Shown here: positions 62,300 through 64,000 of the stretch, one piece after another
Layout: the number at the start of each line of letters is the position of its first letter
Numbering within the stretch: position 1 is the first letter of the stretch
Assembly (NCBI GenBank): GCA_003342895.1
Contig: PTFA01000491.1
Location: 222,232 to 286,231 of the forward strand
Direction of reading: 5' to 3'
DNA length: 64,000 nt
From: Casuarius casuarius
Taxonomy: Eukaryota; Chordata; Aves; Casuariiformes; Casuariidae
Translations under genes and position numbers: made by a program
The notes under the pieces: generated by a model
Seen by the model: the letters and a program-made list of their open reading frames with translations, nothing else
The model's database searches: none
What the model was told of the DNA's origin: nothing

Positions 62300-64000
62300 G
62301 TGGTAACAAATCAGGAAGAAAGACGTATTGTTTTCTCTTTGCCCTCCATATTTTGTGTTTTTGTGAGCCTTCCTTTTAGTGGAAGGAATCAAAGCGATGA
62401 GGATATGCATGAGAGGGAAGTGTGAGAGAAGGGGAGAACGGACAGATGTGTGGGGTACTTAGCACAGCGCAGGGACACAGAAGAGTCGATGAAAACAGCC
62501 GGGTGAGAACAGAATTGGATAAGGAGAACGACGCTGAAGCTCGAAGAGAGGAAGCTGCTGGGAAGTGGTGTGTGTAGAGCTTGCAGGTGTTAGTGACTGA
62601 GCCCCTTTAGTCGTCTAATTGTCTCGTTCAGATCTCTGCTGAGATCTGAATGGTGTGTGACACCTTTGATCCGCAGAGATTAGAGAAGTGTTGTTGAGGC
62701 TGTCGGCACGCGTGCTCTTCTTACTGCGTATTACTGAGACAAAACTGAGAAGTCTTAGTCTTCGCCGATAGTGCTTGCTGACAGTTGGTGACTTGACTCC
62801 TCTGGGATGTGGTTAACAGCTGTTTCCTGCTTTAGTCAATGGAAATAGTTGAATTTCATCCTTCTCCCCTCAGGAAATGCTGTTGTAGCCAAAACCTGGA
62901 GTCCCAGGCTGGATACTTGAAACCAAATGCTTGGCCCAGAGAGCAGCTGCAGATTTCAGATGACACTTGTGTTCACCAGAAAAATAATCCTTTGTGTTGC
63001 GCTATGTCATTATCAGCTCAATAGGAAATGAGAGACTGAAAGATAATTTTTATACCTTTAGGGGACAGGTAATAAATGCATTGTTTTTCAAGCCCATCAA
63101 AAGCAGGATACCTGCTAGAGATCTGTAGGGCCACAAGATGATTAAGATACAAAAAAGAAATCTCAAAGATCAAGACATAGCAGGAAAACTAAATGGATTT
63201 TTTTGCCTGTGTTCTCAGGGGAGGTCTTAGGAGGGTTCTTCTGCAGGAACTTACGGTGATTTTAGAATAAATTGAAAAAATGAACGGTTGCCATTTGCCA
63301 AAATCAGATGGTACTTATTCAGCCATTCTAAAGAGGCTCGAGTATGAAATAGTTGAACTGCTAGCTGCAATGCGTAAACTAACTAAAACTACCTAGTCTG
63401 CCTCCCCGGGGAATATAAAATGGCAATGCTGATGTCAGCTGTGACAAAGGGGGTTCTCTGGAATTGCAGACAGTTTCTCCTGGGCAATTTAATATAGTCT
63501 AAAATAAACAATAGAATTAATGGGCATTGTTTCTGTTTCATTTAACTCTGTGTGGTTCAGCTGCCAGCAGAATAATTTCACATTGGCTGTGTTATGGAAA
63601 TTAGGCTTGTCAGCCACCATAACAGGGCCCGACCCTAGGTTCCTGCAGAAAAGTTCAGAGCCAAATCAAACAAATCAGATAATTTTAATCACACGCGTGC
63701 TGTAATTACAGCTCGAGCTGGGTGCCTCCAAAGAGGGACCCTAACATAAACAAATCCTAGGCAATTATAGTTTTTTCAACTTACATTTCCCACCCCTCAC
63801 GCAGTAGTTAGACCAATAGTAATTTTTTTGGTCTGGGGTCTCNTGTTCCTCATTGGGTCTCATCGTCATTCTGAGGTAAGCTGTTTTTCTCCTTATTTCT
63901 GTTTTTTTGCCGTCTCTGATGACGGTTGTACCTCTGTTTTTGTTGGGTCTTACTGTTGTGTCTCAAGGTCCTGAGGAGGAGCAGGAGGAGGTGATTCTAA
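62300..64000 (+). other. MLLT1: MLLT1 intron 8 (start)
   Basis: 1.7 kb of intron sequence running off the right edge. The next expected exon (LSFSDSESD) is not seen, nor is any RNA gene or clear repeat. Confidence 0.75.

Overview
The window is vertebrate nuclear DNA: split genes with GT-AG introns, CpG islands, microsatellites and decayed interspersed repeats, and no bacterial or viral gene organisation. The two genes I can identify, the low density of recognisable repeats, one CR1-type LINE tail and a few old MIR-like fragments suggest a sauropsid, most likely a bird. That placement is inferred and unverified. The assembly is draft quality: many single N bases lie between 596 and 12,481, and a 509-base N gap covers 37,807-38,315.

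Positions 1-14,480 are GC-rich and hold no coding exon I can support. A CpG island fills the left edge (about 1-1,240), with weaker CpG-rich patches near 4.1-4.35 kb and 6.5-6.9 kb. In human the gene upstream of ACER1 is CLPP, transcribed divergently. The edge island could be that promoter, but no CLPP protein sequence is visible.

Positions 14,481-24,285 hold ACER1 (alkaline ceramidase 1) on the + strand. It has six coding exons, a complete 263-residue reading frame, all predicted metal-site and catalytic residues, and a poly(A) signal. Positions 24,286-37,430 are intergenic. This stretch holds two CpG-rich patches, several exact inverted repeats (two of them built on ATTTGC/GCAAAT cores) and a 1.3-kb purine-rich minisatellite (about 36.13-37.42 kb). 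The minisatellite creates very long but meaningless open frames on the - strand.

Positions 37,430-64,000 hold the 5' two-thirds of MLLT1 (ENL) on the + strand. Its CpG-island promoter is interrupted by the N gap. The tiny first coding exon, expected to supply four residues, is not visible and probably lies in the gap. Exons 2-8 are intact and in phase. They encode the whole YEATS acyl-lysine reader domain, the basic/serine-rich linker and the acidic serine tract. The C-terminal AHD exons lie beyond the right edge. Base composition changes from GC-rich to AT-rich, T-biased intron sequence at the MLLT1 promoter.

The order ACER1 then MLLT1, both in the same direction, matches the human 19p13.3 arrangement, so this is a conserved vertebrate block. 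The two genes are not a functional unit: one acts in sphingolipid turnover in the endoplasmic reticulum, the other in chromatin reading and transcription elongation. I found no convincing new gene system. The unusual material is non-coding: the purine-rich array, the palindromic octamer-type motifs, and the tandem repeat at the edge of the gap.
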